A stretch of 64,000 nucleotides of DNA, from contig NZ_CADIKK010000036.1 in the NCBI RefSeq assembly GCF_902859915.1, positions 1 to 64,000 of the forward strand. Direction: 5' to 3'. Made by a program: the position numbers and the translations under genes. The stretch is from Paraburkholderia ultramafica. GTDB taxonomy: Bacteria > Pseudomonadota > Gammaproteobacteria > Burkholderiales > Burkholderiaceae. The notes below the pieces were generated by a model that ran no database searches, had not been told where the DNA came from, and was given only the letters and a program-made list of their open reading frames with translations. Below, piece after piece: positions 62,600-64,000 of the stretch. How positions within the stretch are numbered: position 1 is the first letter of the stretch; each line of letters starts with the position of its first letter.

Positions 62600-63367
62600 C
62601 TAGATGCGCGTCGCCATCGACGCAAGATGCAGTTCACCGCGCTCGAGTTGTGCGTCGAGCGAACCCCGCGCGAATGCCGGGTCGATCGTCGAACCAGCCG
62701 AACCGCCCGATTGACACGAACACGCGTCGCTGCCGCAGCCCGAAGCCACGGTCGGCACGCGCGGCAAATAATGATTCGCCGGCCGGGTGTTCCACTCGGG
62801 CATCAACTGATAACCGCCGCGCTCCTCGATCGCTCTCGACACCACCGAGTTCGGATCGTGAATATCGCCGAACAACCGCGCCGAGGTCGGGCACGCGAGC
62901 ACGCAGGCCGGCTGGCGATCGCGCTCGGAGAGGTTTTCATCGTGGATGCGATCGACGCACAACGTGCACTTGGTCATCTCCTTGCGCCCTTCGTCGAGTT
63001 CGCGCGCGCCGTACGGACACGCCCAAGCGCAGTACTTGCAACCGATGCAGCGGTCGAAATCGACCAGCACGAGCCCGTCCTCCTTGCGCTTGTAGCTCGC
63101 GCCGGTTGGACAGACCGGCACGCACGGCGGATCCTCGCAGTGCAGACACGACTTCGGAAAATGGATCGTCTCGGCATTGGGAAAACTGCCGGCTTCGAAA
63201 CTCTGCACGCGGTTGAAGAAAGTGCCGGACGGGTCCGCGTCGTACGGGTTCAGGTCGGCGAGACTGCCCGATTCACCCGACGTGTTCCATTCCTTGCAAC
63301 TGGTCACGCAAGCGTGGCACCCCACGCACACGTTCAGGTCGATTACCAACGCCATCTGGGTCATCAA
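62600..63367 (-). CDS. Four-[4Fe-4S] electron-transfer subunit (DmsB-like)
   Basis: 255 residues with four cysteine clusters: CVGCHACVTSCKEWN (about 16-28), CLHCEDPPCVPVCP, CIGCKYCAWACPYG and CTLCVDRIHDEN...ACVLACP. Typical of DmsB/NrfC/PsrB proteins. It lacks a signal peptide, so the catalytic subunit should provide export if it carries a Tat signal. It lies 52 bp after the catalytic-subunit gene. Confidence 0.95.
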   Translation of the reverse strand: MMTQMALVIDLNVCVGCHACVTSCKEWNTSGESGSLADLNPYDADPSGTFFNRVQSFEAGSFPNAETIHFPKSCLHCEDPPCVPVCPTGASYKRKEDGLVLVDFDRCIGCKYCAWACPYGARELDEGRKEMTKCTLCVDRIHDENLSERDRQPACVLACPTSARLFGDIHDPNSVVSRAIEERGGYQLMPEWNTRPANHYLPRVPTVASGCGSDACSCQSGGSAGSTIDPAFARGSLDAQLERGELHLASMATRI

Positions 63368-63419
63368 AAGCTCCTTGCCGCTGCTAACCTAACATCGCTC
63401 TTATCACGCGATTGCCTCG

Positions 63420-64000
63420 CTACTTGCGCCGGTTCGCGCCGCGCAACCGCGCCGCGAACTCGCCTCGGCCCGCGAAGTAGGTCTGCACGATCCGCGAGAT
63501 CACACCGTTCGAACCCGGCAGCGCCGGCATCGCATCGAATTGCGGCAGCGTGTGCCGCGCGTCCGCTTCGGCCGGATAGATGCGCACGCGCACGTCGTAC
63601 CACGCGGCCTGGCCGGTCACCGGATCGGAGTTCGACAGACGCGCGGACGCTTGGTCGTGCGCTTGGTCGGATCCAGGCAGCTCGTCGGTGATCAGGTGAT
63701 TGAGCAGGAAGCCGCGCTGCGATTCATTCGCGCCCGCGCCGAGATTCCACGCGCCCGCCGCCTTGCCGATCGCGTTCCACGTCCATACCGTGCCCGGCTC
63801 GACGGTCTCGCTAAAGCGCGCCATGCAGCGCACGCGGCCCCATTGCGATTCCGCGTAGATCCAGCTGCCGTCGGCGATACCGTTCTCGGCCGCCATCAGC
63901 GGATTCATGTATAGATAGTTCTCCCCATGAATCTGCCGCAACCACGCGTTCTGCGAGTCCCACGAGTGGTACATCGCCATCGGCCGCTGCGTCACTGCGG
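63420..64000 (-). CDS. Molybdopterin oxidoreductase catalytic subunit, C-terminal part (truncated by window edge)
   Basis: The last 193 codons of a DMSO-reductase-family subunit; the N-terminal part, including any Tat signal and the cofactor-binding core, lies beyond 64000. The visible part has the molydopterin-dinucleotide-binding fold: MYHSWDSQNAWLRQIHGENYLYMNP, AAENGIADGSWIYAESQWGRVRC and LLNHLITDELP. It is the first gene (as transcribed) of an operon with the DmsB- and DmsC-like subunits. A DMSO, TMAO or thiosulfate/polysulfide role cannot be decided from this fragment. Confidence 0.87.
   Translation of the reverse strand, partial: AVTQRPMAMYHSWDSQNAWLRQIHGENYLYMNPLMAAENGIADGSWIYAESQWGRVRCMARFSETVEPGTVWTWNAIGKAAGAWNLGAGANESQRGFLLNHLITDELPGSDQAHDQASARLSNSDPVTGQAAWYDVRVRIYPAEADARHTLPQFDAMPALPGSNGVISRIVQTYFAGRGEFAARLRGANRRK

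Overview
The window looks like chromosomal DNA of a Burkholderiaceae member, most likely Paraburkholderia or Burkholderia. The DNA is GC-rich with strongly biased third positions. Several families typical of that group are present: DUF4148 and DUF3331 small proteins, a Burkholderia-type porin, and an OpgC-like acyltransferase. The far left end carries the promoter and boxA leader of a ribosomal RNA operon that reads leftward out of the window. No phage, insertion sequence, CRISPR array or tRNA was recognised, so the region reads as ordinary chromosomal backbone with several accessory metabolic modules.

Positions 1.4-12.9 kb hold an aerobic-type cobalamin (vitamin B12) locus. On the minus strand lie cobW, cobN and a ChlI-like AAA+ ATPase, followed by a VWA-domain frame that appears to be joined to the ATPase by -1 ribosomal frameshifting at an A7 run. 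On the plus strand lie cobA, cobE, cobO, cobB and bluB. The two arms diverge from a short interval with two back-to-back sigma70-like promoters, each feeding its own cobalamin riboswitch. A likely consumer of the product, an adenosylcobalamin-dependent class II ribonucleotide reductase (nrdJ), lies at 59-61.6 kb.

Positions 12.9-24 kb hold a lipoprotein, a response regulator / FecR-LysM protein / CHASE2 histidine kinase operon, a 1-kb non-coding interval with a 13-bp inverted repeat, a SWIM-SNF2 helicase and a DeoR-type repressor. Positions 24-27 kb hold a dimethylglycine/sarcosine dehydrogenase-like flavoprotein. Positions 26.7-31.2 kb form a compact oxidative-stress-type module. It contains cytochrome b561, a catalase-family peroxidase, a DUF4148 protein, an ECF sigma factor and two related anti-sigma proteins. 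A shared promoter-like signal (GGAATA, 13-14 bases, then a GTG(T/G)T-like box) precedes each transcription unit, which points to one autoregulated regulon.

Positions 31-43 kb hold short divergent gene pairs (AraC with an NAD(P)-binding protein; ribA with a CBS protein; LysR with an amino-acid ABC importer lacking its ATPase), a 3-methyladenine DNA glycosylase, a BON protein and a ChaA-type antiporter. Positions 43-47 kb hold a periplasmic three-subunit molybdenum hydroxylase (2Fe-2S subunit, Tat-exported molybdopterin subunit, triheme cytochrome c). Positions 47-58.7 kb hold an alpha/beta hydrolase with an aspartate nucleophile, an NlpD-like factor with a degenerate LytM site, DUF3465 and small membrane proteins, an aldo/keto reductase lacking the catalytic histidine, a porin, OpgC and an esterase, an AI-2E-family permease and a DUF3331 protein. 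After nrdJ, the right edge holds a DMSO-reductase-type operon (membrane anchor, 4[4Fe-4S] subunit, C-terminal part of the molybdopterin subunit) running out of the window.
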